Below, in pieces: positions 52,550 through 61,658 of a DNA stretch of 64,000 bases. The DNA lies in the NCBI RefSeq assembly GCF_002278925.1, contig NZ_NCJH01000014.1, forward strand, positions 1 through 64,000. Reading direction: 5' to 3'. Below the pieces are notes generated by a model. It saw only the letters and a program-made list of their open reading frames with translations, had not been told where the DNA came from and ran no database searches. The first letter of the stretch is position 1, and every line of letters begins with the position of its first letter. This DNA is from Polaromonas sp. 39-63-25. GTDB lineage: Bacteria > Pseudomonadota > Gammaproteobacteria > Burkholderiales > Burkholderiaceae_C. Position numbers and translations under genes: made by a program.

Positions 52550-54385
52550 CTAGCGGACGGGTGCCTGCTCTTCGCCGGTGAGGGCTGGATGAGAGGTTTC
52601 GAGCGCATTGATTTTTGCCAGGAGATCCTCCCGGCGTGTGCTGTCCTCCGGCGGAAGGCTCGCAGGTTCGCCGGCAGCATCGACAAACTGGACGTAGTGC
52701 TTCGGGCCTGAGGTCATTCGCCGCAGGCGGGTTTTGAGGCTGTCGATGATTTGCTGTCCGGTCTGGGCCCCCGGCGTGCCGTGCCAGATGGCGATGTGCA
52801 GGTTGAACGCGTTGGGGTCGTCCAGTTTTCCGGACAGGCGTATGCAGTCGGCCAGGATCTTGGTGGCGATTTCGGCGACGGCCTCGCGATTGACCGGGCC
52901 TTCGATGAGCATCAGAAACAGGTTCTCGTCGTAACGGACCACTGTGTCCATGTCGCGCGCGGCCCGGCGCAGGATTTCGCCGATGCGCGAAAGCGCGGTG
53001 CTGCGCTTGTGGTCGCTGAGTTCGTCAGGGCTGGGGACCTGGTCGAGCCAGCTCAGCATCAACAGGCCGCATTCCGAGTGTTTGCGGCGCGCGCGCAGCA
53101 GCATTTGCGCCAGCCGGTTGTCGATCACCCGGGGCAGCATCAGCCCGCTGGCCGGGTCATAAGTGGCCAGGGCGGCACCGCGATGGGTGGAAAACAGGGC
53201 AGCCCGGCTGCGCCATGCCAGCACAAAAAAGATCCACAGCAGCCCGACCATGGCCGACAACACGCCGGCCGCCTGTGCCTCCTCGATGTTCTGCACCCAG
53301 CCCGCGTTGTAGGACAGCCGCGCCAGCGCTGCCAGTGCGATGGGTGCCGTGCCCAGCAGGAGCAGCAGGTTCCATGCCTGCCCGCGCAGGGACATCCACA
53401 CCAGGCTGCCCAGGATTGCCACCGTGGCCAGCGCCAGCCACAGGTTGCGAAGGTCGCGCGGGATGAAGTCCCGATCGATCGCCGCCAGGCCGGCCACGAG
53501 AAGGCTGCCCGCTGCGACGGTGGCCAGCAGCCGGTAAATGCGCGGGTGGCCGCTTTTGGCGTAGCTGGCCTGGGCGCAGAACCATGCCCCGGCGGCCATG
53601 CTCAGCCCGGCCGAGACCCAGCCCATGACCTGGTTGAGGTGTGCGCTGCCTGGCCACATGCGCCAGCCGCCGTAGTCGATCAGCACCAGCTGCGTGAACA
53701 TCAGCGTCACCACCACGGCGCCAAACCACAAAAACACCCGGTTGCGTGCCATGGAGAACGCGGCAAGGCTCAGCGCTGCCAGCACGCTGAACATGCCCCA
53801 CATCAGGCCAATCACCACGCCCACGCGGGAGGCGCCGTCAACGTATTCGACGGGAGACAGCAGCATGGGTCGCCCCGTGAGCGCCCGGTTGTTCTCGAAG
53901 CGCAGGTAGTAGGTCTGCACGCGGTCACTGCGTGTCTGCAATTCAAAGCTGGGCACGCGGGTGCGCAATGACCAGTTGGCCGGCGCAATCGCCTCGCCGG
54001 CCGCCTGTACGAGCCAGTCGCCCCGGGGGCCGCGCGAGAAAAGGCTGGCCTTGACGAGCGCCTGGCCCGGCAAACGGATGAACCAGGTTTGAAGCGACTC
54101 GGTGGCCGGTAGTGAGAAGGTGGCCCAGACGTCCTGCTTGCCCGAAGTGGGAAGAACTGTGTTGTCGGTGTAGGGCTGCAATCCCCAGGGCCCGGCGGCA
54201 GTGAAGGCGTCGGGCGAGGCAATCGTGCCCTTTGGCACGGCCACCCACTGCAGCGGTTCGGCCAGCGTGATGGTGACGCTGTCGCTGTAAAGGCGGTCAA
54301 AGTCCTGCGTGTGGCCTGCCCGCAGCACCAGGCCAAGCAGCACCAGAAAAAAAATGCGCAAGTTGGCCTTTCTGTACATCCGCAT
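52550..54385 (-). CDS. 7TM-DISM receptor with degenerate GGDEF domain
   Basis: A 611-residue membrane signalling protein. A signal peptide (about 1-26) and a periplasmic DISMED2-type jelly roll (about 30-190) are followed by seven membrane helices (about 195-390) and a cytosolic domain (about 415-590) with the layout of GGDEF diguanylate cyclases. The GG(D/E)EF position reads RYDEN (484-488, in DTVVRYDENLFLML), so the active-site loop is lost and c-di-GMP synthesis is unlikely. It may bind GTP or c-di-GMP, or signal by protein contact. The Lrp gene converges on it with 8 bases between stops. The start is uncertain by two residues. Confidence 0.85.
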   Translation of the reverse strand: MRMYRKANLRIFFLVLLGLVLRAGHTQDFDRLYSDSVTITLAEPLQWVAVPKGTIASPDAFTAAGPWGLQPYTDNTVLPTSGKQDVWATFSLPATESLQTWFIRLPGQALVKASLFSRGPRGDWLVQAAGEAIAPANWSLRTRVPSFELQTRSDRVQTYYLRFENNRALTGRPMLLSPVEYVDGASRVGVVIGLMWGMFSVLAALSLAAFSMARNRVFLWFGAVVVTLMFTQLVLIDYGGWRMWPGSAHLNQVMGWVSAGLSMAAGAWFCAQASYAKSGHPRIYRLLATVAAGSLLVAGLAAIDRDFIPRDLRNLWLALATVAILGSLVWMSLRGQAWNLLLLLGTAPIALAALARLSYNAGWVQNIEEAQAAGVLSAMVGLLWIFFVLAWRSRAALFSTHRGAALATYDPASGLMLPRVIDNRLAQMLLRARRKHSECGLLMLSWLDQVPSPDELSDHKRSTALSRIGEILRRAARDMDTVVRYDENLFLMLIEGPVNREAVAEIATKILADCIRLSGKLDDPNAFNLHIAIWHGTPGAQTGQQIIDSLKTRLRRMTSGPKHYVQFVDAAGEPASLPPEDSTRREDLLAKINALETSHPALTGEEQAPVR

Positions 54386-54492
54386 AGCTTATTGCATAAC
54401 CTGTTGCTTAAGCGCGTGCTGTCCGGCAGCGGATCGCCCGGCCATCACGATGTCACAAGAATTGACCTCTATCCGTCTTCCTTCAACAACGG

Positions 54493-54738
54493 ATGCCACA
54501 TGCCTTACCCCGGCCTCACCGGAGCCCCGACCCGAACAAGCGGACGCGCAAGCCGCTGAACAATGGCGTGCCGACCTTCCTCTTCTTCATGATCGAAAAC
54601 GTGGACCTGGTCGATGCCGCGTACATCATCGCGGGCAATGACAACAAGCTCCCGTTTTCGGGCCGCCGCGAGCCGAACCAGGCTGACGACTACGCGCTGA
54701 TCCTGCTGGAAGTCGGCGATTTCCCCAAGGCGCAGTGA
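54493..54738 (+). CDS. small unrecognised frame, possibly a decayed gene
   Basis: An 81-residue frame whose later part (GVPTFLFFMIENVDLVDAAY, then IIAGNDNKLPFSGRREPNQ) has balanced protein-like composition and good codon use. The piece just upstream in another frame (RIDLYPSSFNNGCHMPYPGL, about 54455-54515) also looks protein-like, so the two may be one gene broken by a frameshift near 54515-54530. I do not recognise the product. It is followed by a dispersed element and then prfC on the other strand. Confidence 0.35.
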   Translation: MPHALPRPHRSPDPNKRTRKPLNNGVPTFLFFMIENVDLVDAAYIIAGNDNKLPFSGRREPNQADDYALILLEVGDFPKAQ

Positions 54739-54755
54739 GGGGGCAGGGTGCAAAT

Positions 54756-54810
54756 GCTATTGAATCAATAGCTGCTTGCGCCCGTCCCTTCTGGGTTGGA
54801 GGCCGAAAAG
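54756..54810 (+). repeat. dispersed palindromic element, full-length reference copy
   Basis: GCTATTGA-A-TCAATAGC (54756-54772), a perfect 8-bp stem, then tgcttgcgcccgtccc followed by ttctgggttggaggccgaaaag. This is the best intergenic example of both hairpin and arm. It ends at the stop codon of prfC, which lies on the minus strand. Confidence 0.85.
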
Positions 54811-54811
54811 A

Positions 54812-56428
54812 CTAGATTTTTGACTGGAAGACCAGGCCCGCGTGTTCGCGCAGCGCATGGAACTTGATCTTGGGCCACTGCTGCTCGACGGCGCGCAAGG
54901 TGGCGCTGTGATCGACCAGCAGCGTGGGCGCATCCACCGCGTCGAGTGCCACTCGGTGCGCATTGGCGTCGATGAATTTTTTCAGCTCGTTCGGGTCATC
55001 GCAGGTGACCCAGCGTGCGAGGTTGAAGTTGCTCGGCATGATGCGCGCCTTGACGCCGTATTCGTGCTCGAGCCGGTGTGCCACTACCTCGAATTGCAGC
55101 TGACCCACGGCGCCCAGCAGCAGCAGGGAGCCGGCAATCGGCCGGAACACCTGGATCGCGCCTTCTTCACCGAGCTGGGTCAGGCCGGCACGCAGCTGCT
55201 TGCTGCGCAGCGGGTCGGCGACCTCGACCGCGCGGAACATTTCCGGCGCGAAGAAGGGCAGGCCGGTGAACTGCAGCGCCTCGCCTTCGGTGAGGGTGTC
55301 GCCGAGCTGCAGGATGCCGTGGTTCGGGATGCCTATGATGTCGCCGGCAAAGGCGGTGTCCAGCAGTTCGCGGCGCTGGCTCATGAAACTCACCACGGTG
55401 TTGGGCCGGATCTCCTTGCCGCTGCGCACCACCTTCAGGCGCATGCCGCGGGTGAACTCGCCGCTGGCCACGCGTAAAAAGGCGATGCGGTCGCGGTGCG
55501 CCGGGTCCATGTTGGCCTGGATCTTGAACACCACGCCCGAGAATTTCTTTTCTTCCGGATGCACCACGCGCTGCAGCGCGGTGCGATCGGCCGGCGCCGG
55601 CGCCAGGTCCACCAGCGCGTCCAGCACTTCCTGCACGCCGAAGTTGTTGATGGCCGAGCCGAAAAACATCGGTGTCTGCTTGCCGGAGAGAAACGCGGCA
55701 CGGTCAAACTCGGGTGAGGCGCCTTCAAGCAACTCCAGTTCGCCCTGCGCCTGGGTGAACTCGGCGCCAAAACGCCGTTCCGCTTCGGCGTTGTCCAGGC
55801 CGGCCAGGATTTCATCGTCGCCGCCGGCCTTGTCTTCGCCGGGGCTGAACACACGCATGCGTTTTTCACGCCGGTCGTAGACACCGTGGAACAGCTTGCC
55901 CATGCCGACCGGCCAGGTGAAGGGTACGACGGTCATGCCGAGCTCCTGCTCGATCTCGTCCATCACGCTCATCGGGTCCTGCACCTCGCGGTCCATCTTG
56001 TTGACAAAGGTCAGAATGGGCGTGTTGCGGGCGCGGCAGACCTGCAGCAGGCGCCGGGTCTGCGGCTCGACGCCGTTGGCCGCGTCAATCACCATCAGCG
56101 CCGCATCGACCGCCGTCAGCACGCGGTAGGTGTCTTCGGAGAAGTCCTGGTGACCGGGGGTGTCCAGCAGGTTGATCACGCAGTCGCGGTATTCCATCTG
56201 CATGACCGAGCTGGCCACCGAGATGCCGCGCTGCTTTTCGATCTCCATCCAGTCGGAGGTCGCGTGGCGTGCGGCCTTGCGCGCCTTGACGCTGCCGGCG
56301 ATCTGGATCGCGCCCGAGAACAGCAGCAGCTTTTCCGTCAGCGTGGTCTTGCCGGCGTCAGGGTGGGAGATGATGGCAAACGTGCGGCGGCGCTTGACCT
56401 GTTTTTCGATTTCAGTGGATTCGGACAT
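54812..56428 (-). CDS. prfC: peptide chain release factor 3
   Basis: A 538-residue translational GTPase that recycles RF1/RF2 from the ribosome after termination. G1 is SHPDAGKT at 21-28, G3 is DTPGHQD and G4 is NKMD, all intact; the RF3-specific segments ARHATSDWMEIEKQRGISV and KARIMPSNFNLARWV are present. Start ATG at 56428 and length are standard. A dispersed element lies directly after its stop. Confidence 0.97.
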   Translation of the reverse strand: MSESTEIEKQVKRRRTFAIISHPDAGKTTLTEKLLLFSGAIQIAGSVKARKAARHATSDWMEIEKQRGISVASSVMQMEYRDCVINLLDTPGHQDFSEDTYRVLTAVDAALMVIDAANGVEPQTRRLLQVCRARNTPILTFVNKMDREVQDPMSVMDEIEQELGMTVVPFTWPVGMGKLFHGVYDRREKRMRVFSPGEDKAGGDDEILAGLDNAEAERRFGAEFTQAQGELELLEGASPEFDRAAFLSGKQTPMFFGSAINNFGVQEVLDALVDLAPAPADRTALQRVVHPEEKKFSGVVFKIQANMDPAHRDRIAFLRVASGEFTRGMRLKVVRSGKEIRPNTVVSFMSQRRELLDTAFAGDIIGIPNHGILQLGDTLTEGEALQFTGLPFFAPEMFRAVEVADPLRSKQLRAGLTQLGEEGAIQVFRPIAGSLLLLGAVGQLQFEVVAHRLEHEYGVKARIMPSNFNLARWVTCDDPNELKKFIDANAHRVALDAVDAPTLLVDHSATLRAVEQQWPKIKFHALREHAGLVFQSKI

Positions 56429-56457
56429 AACCCACGATTATCGTTGACGGGGGTGGG

Positions 56458-56694
56458 CTAGCTGGCTTGCCTGGCGAAACGCGGCTGGCGGACGCCGTCG
56501 ATCACCACCTCTTCATTGAACATTGCAGCCGGTCGCACCCACAGGCCGTGCTCGCCATAAAGCGCGCGGTACAGGGTCAGGGGTTCGAGGGTTTCGCTGT
56601 GGCGCACGGTGCCCACCACTTCATACAGCATGCCCTTGTAATGGCGGTACAGGCCGGGCGGGGTGGTGATCAGCGGGGGAAGGTCGTCAGACAT
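56458..56694 (-). CDS. DUF1653 domain-containing protein
   Basis: A 78-residue protein with the DUF1653 core GLYRHYKGMLYEVVGTVRHSE followed by LTLYRALYGEHGLWVRP, a small beta-barrel-like family of unknown function common in proteobacteria. The start is placed at the ATG at 56694; another ATG two codons upstream is possible. It is upstream of prfC on the same strand (29 bases) and divergent from rsmB. Confidence 0.85.
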   Translation of the reverse strand: MSDDLPPLITTPPGLYRHYKGMLYEVVGTVRHSETLEPLTLYRALYGEHGLWVRPAAMFNEEVVIDGVRQPRFARQAS

Positions 56695-56748
56695 GGTCAT
56701 CCAGATGCAAAAAGGCACGCCGCGGGCCTGCGGTGGGACAATAGGGGC

Positions 56749-58002
56749 ATGCATCCTAACGCCTTACTCGACAGTTGTGCCACGCTTCTCAAGCAGGTCC
56801 TCAGATTTGAACACCCCGCCGACATGGTGGTGTCGCGCCATTTTCGCGAGCAGCGTCTCGGCCCGCGCGAACGCGCGACCGTGGCCGAGACGATTTACGG
56901 CGTCCTGCGCAAAAAGAATCTCTACACCTACCTGGCCCAGCACGGCAGCGGCCCGACCGAGCGGCGCCTGGCCATTCTGGGTTTTGCGGCGGAGCGCGAT
57001 TTTCTGCTGGGCGCCCTGACGGACCAGGAAAAGGACTGGCTGGCGCGCTGCGACCAGGTCAAACCGGACGACCTGATGGAGCCGCACCGCCACAACCTGC
57101 CGGCGTGGCTGGTCGAGCCGCTCAAGGCCCAGCTCGGGGCCGACTTCTGGCCGCTGGTGGAAAGCCTCAATGCACCGGCAGGGCTGGACCTGCGGGTCAA
57201 CACCCTGAAAGACAAGCGGGCAGACATCCAGAAGGAGCTGGCCAAGGCCGGCATCAAGGCTGTCGCAACGCCCTATTCCCCTTGGGGCCTGCGGCTGGCC
57301 GGCAAACCGGCGCTCAACAAGCTGGAGGCCTTCACCCGCGGCGCGATCGAGGTGCAGGACGAGGGCTCGCAGTTGCTGGCCTTGCTGGTTGACGCCAAAC
57401 GCGGGGAAATGGTGGTCGACTTTTGCGCGGGCGCGGGCGGCAAGACGCTTGCCCTGGGCGCCAGCATGCGCAACACCGGCCGGCTCTATGCCTTTGACAC
57501 CTCGGGCCACCGGCTCGATGCCCTCAAGCCGCGGCTGGCCCGCAGCGGCCTGTCCAATGTCCACCCGGTCGCCATCGCGCACGAGCGCGACGAGCGCATC
57601 AAGCGCCTGGCCGGCAAGATCGACCGGGTGCTGGTTGATGCACCGTGTTCGGGCCTGGGAACCCTGCGCCGCAACCCTGACCTCAAATGGCGGCACAACC
57701 CCCAGGCCATTGAGGAGCTGACCGCCAAGCAGACCGCCATCTTGCAAAGCGCTGCGCGGCTGCTCAAGCCGGGCGGGCGGCTGGTTTATGCCACCTGCAG
57801 CATCCTGCGCGAGGAAAACGAGGCGATCGCCGAGGCCTTCAGCGCTGCAAATAAAGAATTCACCGTCCTTGAAACCGGACCTTTGTTGACTCATCTAGGG
57901 GTGGAAAAGGCTGAAACACTGTGCCGCGGTCCCTACCTGCGGCTCTGGCCCTATCTGCATCAGACGGACGGTTTTTTTGCCGCGGTATGGCAAAAGGCTT
58001 GA
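56749..58002 (+). CDS. rsmB: 16S rRNA m5C methyltransferase, RsmB/NOP family
   Basis: A 417-residue SAM-dependent RNA methyltransferase. An N-terminal NusB-like helical domain (about 1-140) is followed by the Rossmann domain: FCAGAGGKTLALGA (SAM loop, about 227-240), the nucleophile pair C300 (DAPCSGLG) and C350 (YATCSI). It methylates a cytosine in 16S rRNA (C967 in E. coli by RsmB); membership in the RsmB/F/NOP group is certain, the exact site inferred. Start ATG 56749. Confidence 0.88.
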   Translation: MHPNALLDSCATLLKQVLRFEHPADMVVSRHFREQRLGPRERATVAETIYGVLRKKNLYTYLAQHGSGPTERRLAILGFAAERDFLLGALTDQEKDWLARCDQVKPDDLMEPHRHNLPAWLVEPLKAQLGADFWPLVESLNAPAGLDLRVNTLKDKRADIQKELAKAGIKAVATPYSPWGLRLAGKPALNKLEAFTRGAIEVQDEGSQLLALLVDAKRGEMVVDFCAGAGGKTLALGASMRNTGRLYAFDTSGHRLDALKPRLARSGLSNVHPVAIAHERDERIKRLAGKIDRVLVDAPCSGLGTLRRNPDLKWRHNPQAIEELTAKQTAILQSAARLLKPGGRLVYATCSILREENEAIAEAFSAANKEFTVLETGPLLTHLGVEKAETLCRGPYLRLWPYLHQTDGFFAAVWQKA

Positions 58003-58097
58003 TGTTTTTGATGGAAAAAGAAGGTGAGTAAGCCGAAGTTTCCGGTTAATCGGTGATTTTGTTCGTTTTTTACCGGTTTTGGTGCGAGTGCTCCGGC

Positions 58098-58126
58098 TTG
58101 ATGTTTGGCACGGGCCCAATTACAAT
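58098..58126 (+). promoter_or_regulatory. predicted promoter of the desaturase gene
   Basis: TTGATG (58098-58103), a 17-base spacer, then TACAAT (58121-58126): close to the sigma-70 consensus. Transcription would start near 58133, at the base of the hairpin described next. Confidence 0.6.
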
Positions 58127-58128
58127 GG

Positions 58129-58162
58129 AAAGTTGTCCGGCGCAGCCTCCGGAGACAACTTT
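58129..58162 (+). promoter_or_regulatory. hairpin at the predicted 5' end of the desaturase mRNA
   Basis: AAGTTGTC-CGG and CCG-GAGACAACTT form a stem with a small bulge around a 7-base loop, 36 bases before the start codon. At the 5' end of a transcript it could stabilise the mRNA or act as a thermosensitive switch (inference). Confidence 0.45.
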
Positions 58163-58197
58163 GATATGCGTGGCTGGTGACTGTTTAAAGGATTCTC

Positions 58198-59397
58198 ATG
58201 GTCTTGTTTGATGCCGCCCTTGACTGGCTGGCCAATGGTTTGCTCGCCGCCAGCTGGTGGCAAATTGTGCTGTACACACTGGTGACGACCCACATCACCA
58301 TTGCCAGCGTGACGATTTATCTGCACCGCCACCAGGCGCACCGTGCGATGGACCTGCACCCCATCCCCTCGCATTTTTTCCGTTTCTGGCTCTGGCTGGG
58401 TACCGGCCAGGTCACCAAGGAGTGGGTGTCCATTCACCGCAAGCACCACGCCAAATGCGAAACGTCGGAAGATCCGCACAGCCCGCAGGCCTACGGCATC
58501 AAGAAAGTGTTCTGGGAAGGCGCCGAGTTGTACCGCGCTGAAAGCAAGAACATGGAAACCATGGTCAAGTACGGCCACGGCACGCCGAACGACTGGATCG
58601 AGCGCAATCTCTACACCCGCTACAGCTGGCAGGGCGTTGGCCTGATGCTGGTCATCAACCTGGCCTTGTTCGGCGCAGCCGGCCTGGCGGTCTGGGCCGT
58701 TCAGATGATCTGGATCCCCGTGACGGCTGCCGGCATCATCAACGGCATTGGCCACTACTGGGGTTACCGCAACTTCGAGGCACCGGATGCCAGCACCAAT
58801 GTGTCGCCTTGGGGCGTCATCATTGGCGGCGAAGAACTGCACAACAACCACCACACCTATCCCACCTCGGCCAAGTTCTCTGTCAAGCCCTACGAATTCG
58901 ACATTGGCTGGGTGTACATCCGCGCCATGGAAAAAGTCGGTCTGGCGACGGTCAAGAAGGTTCCGCCCCGGCTTCAGCTCGGGGACATCCAGCCTGTGGC
59001 CGACGAGAAAACCCTCGAAGCCCTGATTGCCCACCGCTACGAGGTGATGGCCGGTTTTGCGCGTGAACTGCGCCGCGCCGGCAAGGCTGAAATCGAGGTG
59101 CTCAAGGCCCGCAAGGCTGATATCTCGGTACTGCAGGCGGCCAACCGCTGGTTGCATCGCGACGATGACAAGGTTCCTGCTGCGGCCAAGCCTCAGGTGG
59201 CGCAGGCCCGTGCCGAGCACCCGGTGCTCGACAAGATGGTCACCATGCGCGAAGAGTTGCGCCAGATGTGGCTGTCGAGGTCGGCGTCGCGCGAGCAGCT
59301 GGCCACGGATCTACAGGCCTGGTGCCGCCGCGCTGAAGAAAGCGGCATCGCGGCCCTGCAGGAGTTTTCGATGAAGTTGCGCGCCGCACGCGCCTGA
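58198..59397 (+). CDS. fatty acid desaturase
   Basis: A 399-residue integral membrane di-iron enzyme that inserts a cis double bond in fatty acyl chains, adjusting membrane fluidity. The three His boxes are HRHQAH (43-48), HRKHH (80-84) and HNNHH (215-219). Membrane segments lie around 15-35, 60-75 and 140-180. The C-terminal about 130 residues (from about 270) are charged and helical, longer than in the minimal acyl-CoA desaturase. Start ATG 58198 with a promoter and a 5' hairpin upstream and an intrinsic terminator downstream. Confidence 0.93.
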   Translation: MVLFDAALDWLANGLLAASWWQIVLYTLVTTHITIASVTIYLHRHQAHRAMDLHPIPSHFFRFWLWLGTGQVTKEWVSIHRKHHAKCETSEDPHSPQAYGIKKVFWEGAELYRAESKNMETMVKYGHGTPNDWIERNLYTRYSWQGVGLMLVINLALFGAAGLAVWAVQMIWIPVTAAGIINGIGHYWGYRNFEAPDASTNVSPWGVIIGGEELHNNHHTYPTSAKFSVKPYEFDIGWVYIRAMEKVGLATVKKVPPRLQLGDIQPVADEKTLEALIAHRYEVMAGFARELRRAGKAEIEVLKARKADISVLQAANRWLHRDDDKVPAAAKPQVAQARAEHPVLDKMVTMREELRQMWLSRSASREQLATDLQAWCRRAEESGIAALQEFSMKLRAARA

Positions 59398-59429
59398 TTC
59401 TGCCGTCAGGGGCTTGCCCCCTGTGCTGC

Positions 59430-59466
59430 AAACCGCCTCGGTGCCTCGCGCCCAGGCGGTTTTTCT
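59430..59466 (+). terminator. terminator after the desaturase gene
   Basis: AAACCGCCT (59430-59438) and AGGCGGTTT (59454-59462) form a 9-bp stem with a 15-base loop; TTTTTC follows. It lies 33 bases after the stop codon. Confidence 0.85.
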
Positions 59467-59582
59467 TTGGGGTCTCGGTTTCGCCCAGCCGACAAGGGAC
59501 GGGGCGGCGACAGGGATTACTTCGGAAGTACCAGCCGCTGGCCGCTGGAAAGCCCCGTGACGCCACACACAGACTTTGCGAA

Positions 59583-59612
59583 TGCTGCTGTCTGCTGCTG
59601 TCTGCTGCTGTC
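59583..59612. repeat. three tandem copies of TGCTGCTGTC
   Basis: A 10-base unit repeated exactly three times in the spacer between the desaturase and rpmG. The unit number could vary between strains by slippage. No function is apparent. The rest of the 59467-59651 stretch holds no gene that I can support. Confidence 0.7.
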
Positions 59613-59651
59613 TTCCCCGGGCCATGGTTACACCAGGGAAAACCGGCCGGC

Positions 59652-59697
59652 CATGAAAAACCCGCCGGGACACTGGGTCCGGGCGGGTTTTTTCATG
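59652..59697 (-). terminator. bidirectional terminator downstream of rpmB-rpmG
   Basis: CATGAAAAACCCGCC and GGCGGGTTTTTTCATG form a long stem with one bulge; the poly-A/poly-T arms give a U-run in either direction. It lies 33 bases after the rpmG stop and would end the ribosomal protein operon. Confidence 0.85.
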
Positions 59698-59730
59698 GTA
59701 CAGCACAGAGTGCTGCAGGTTCAGGCTGAA

Positions 59731-59898
59731 TTACTTCAGCTTGATTTCCTTGTATTCCACATGCTTGCGTGCCTTGGGATCAAACTTCATGATCAGCATC
59801 TTGTCAGGTGTGGTCTTCTTGTTTTTGGTGGTCGTGTAGAAGTGACCCGTGCCGGCCGTCGATTCCAGCTTGATTTTTTCGCGTGCGCCTTTTGCCAT
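59731..59898 (-). CDS. rpmG: 50S ribosomal protein L33
   Basis: A 55-residue protein, [20 protein letters not shown] continuing through [20 protein letters not shown] to KEIKLK. It is a zinc-free L33 (no CxxC pairs). Start ATG at 59898 with AAGGAGAATCATC upstream; stop TAA at 59731. It follows rpmB by 11 bases in the conserved rpmB-rpmG operon and is followed by a terminator. Confidence 0.97.
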   Translation of the reverse strand: MAKGAREKIKLESTAGTGHFYTTTKNKKTTPDKMLIMKFDPKARKHVEYKEIKLK

Positions 59899-59909
59899 GA
59901 TGATTCTCC

Positions 59910-60143
59910 TTAGATTTCACCGCGGGCACGGAGGTCCATCAGGACCGCGTCGATACCGATCTTGTCAACAAGACGCAAACCGGCGCTGGATGTACGCAGG
60001 CGAACCCAGCGGTTTTCCGTTTCGACCCAGAAGCGGCGGTATTGCAGATTAGGCAAAAACCGGCGCTTGGTTTTGTTGTTCGCGTGAGAAACATTGTTTC
60101 CCACCATCGGGCCTTTGCCCGTAACCTGACAGACGCGTGCCAT
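59910..60143 (-). CDS. rpmB: 50S ribosomal protein L28
   Basis: A 77-residue protein, [20 protein letters not shown] followed by [20 protein letters not shown], the standard L28. The start is ATG 60143; the longer frame to 60239 crosses the promoter. It is first in the rpmB-rpmG operon and has a near-consensus promoter upstream. Confidence 0.98.
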   Translation of the reverse strand: MARVCQVTGKGPMVGNNVSHANNKTKRRFLPNLQYRRFWVETENRWVRLRTSSAGLRLVDKIGIDAVLMDLRARGEI

Positions 60144-60210
60144 GAGCACTCTCCGTATAAAAAAGAAAAAAAGGATGCTGGCACCCGTCGGATACTCAGC
60201 CAAGCCTGCG

Positions 60211-60239
60211 ATTATAGCCTGAAAACCTGCCGCCCTCAA
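60211..60239 (-). promoter_or_regulatory. sigma-70 promoter of rpmB-rpmG
   Basis: On the minus strand: -35 TTGAGG (60239-60234), 17-base spacer, -10 TATAAT (60216-60211), a perfect -10. Transcription would start near 60204, giving a leader of about 60 bases rich in A and G. Confidence 0.8.
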
Positions 60240-60290
60240 GTCTCAAGTTCCTAGCGGTGAGGGCGTAGCCCGATTGCGACCCGCTCCCCA

Positions 60291-60360
60291 GAAGAATCAA
60301 GCAGGGGCCGCGGATCCGGCTTAGCCGGTCCGCAGGCGCAGCGGCCCCCTCGGGGGGGCA
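60291..60360 (-). repeat. GC-rich repeat (copy E3)
   Basis: caagcaggggccgcggatcc, then ggcttagccggtccgcaggcgcag and cggccccctcgggggggca: the promoter-distal part of the element, in tandem with copy E4 downstream of trxB. Confidence 0.7.
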
Positions 60361-60419
60361 TCCTTCGACAAGCTCAGGACGATCGGTTAAGAAGTGAACG
60401 TCCGCGAAGGCTCTCAAAC

Positions 60420-60512
60420 CCAGCAGGGGCCGCGGATCCGGCTTCGCCGGTCCGCAGGCGCAGCGCCCCCTCGGGGGGCAGCGCAGTACGCGAAGCGACA
60501 AGTGTGGGGGCT
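60420..60512 (-). repeat. GC-rich stop-codon-linked repeat (copy E4)
   Basis: cagcaggggccgcggatccg to gcgccccctcggggggcagc, then gcagtacgcgaagcgacaag and tgtgggggct ending at the trxB stop codon. Complete copy of the type also seen after the Bcr/CflA and lspA genes. Confidence 0.75.
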
Positions 60513-61514
<1,002 letters not shown>

Positions 61515-61658
61515 TTAAAACCCCTGGCGGATGGAAATAGTTGGCACAACACACGCTATTGTAGGAACCCGTTCCAGAAGTTTGCATCGCCGGTGCCGCT
61601 TCCCCGGCGCCGGCAGGCTTTGGGATCCCTTCGGCAGCGCGGTCTGGAGAAGTTTGTC

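Noticed and set aside
59583-59612. CRISPR-like array
   Set aside because: The three 10-base units are contiguous without spacers, so this is a simple tandem repeat.
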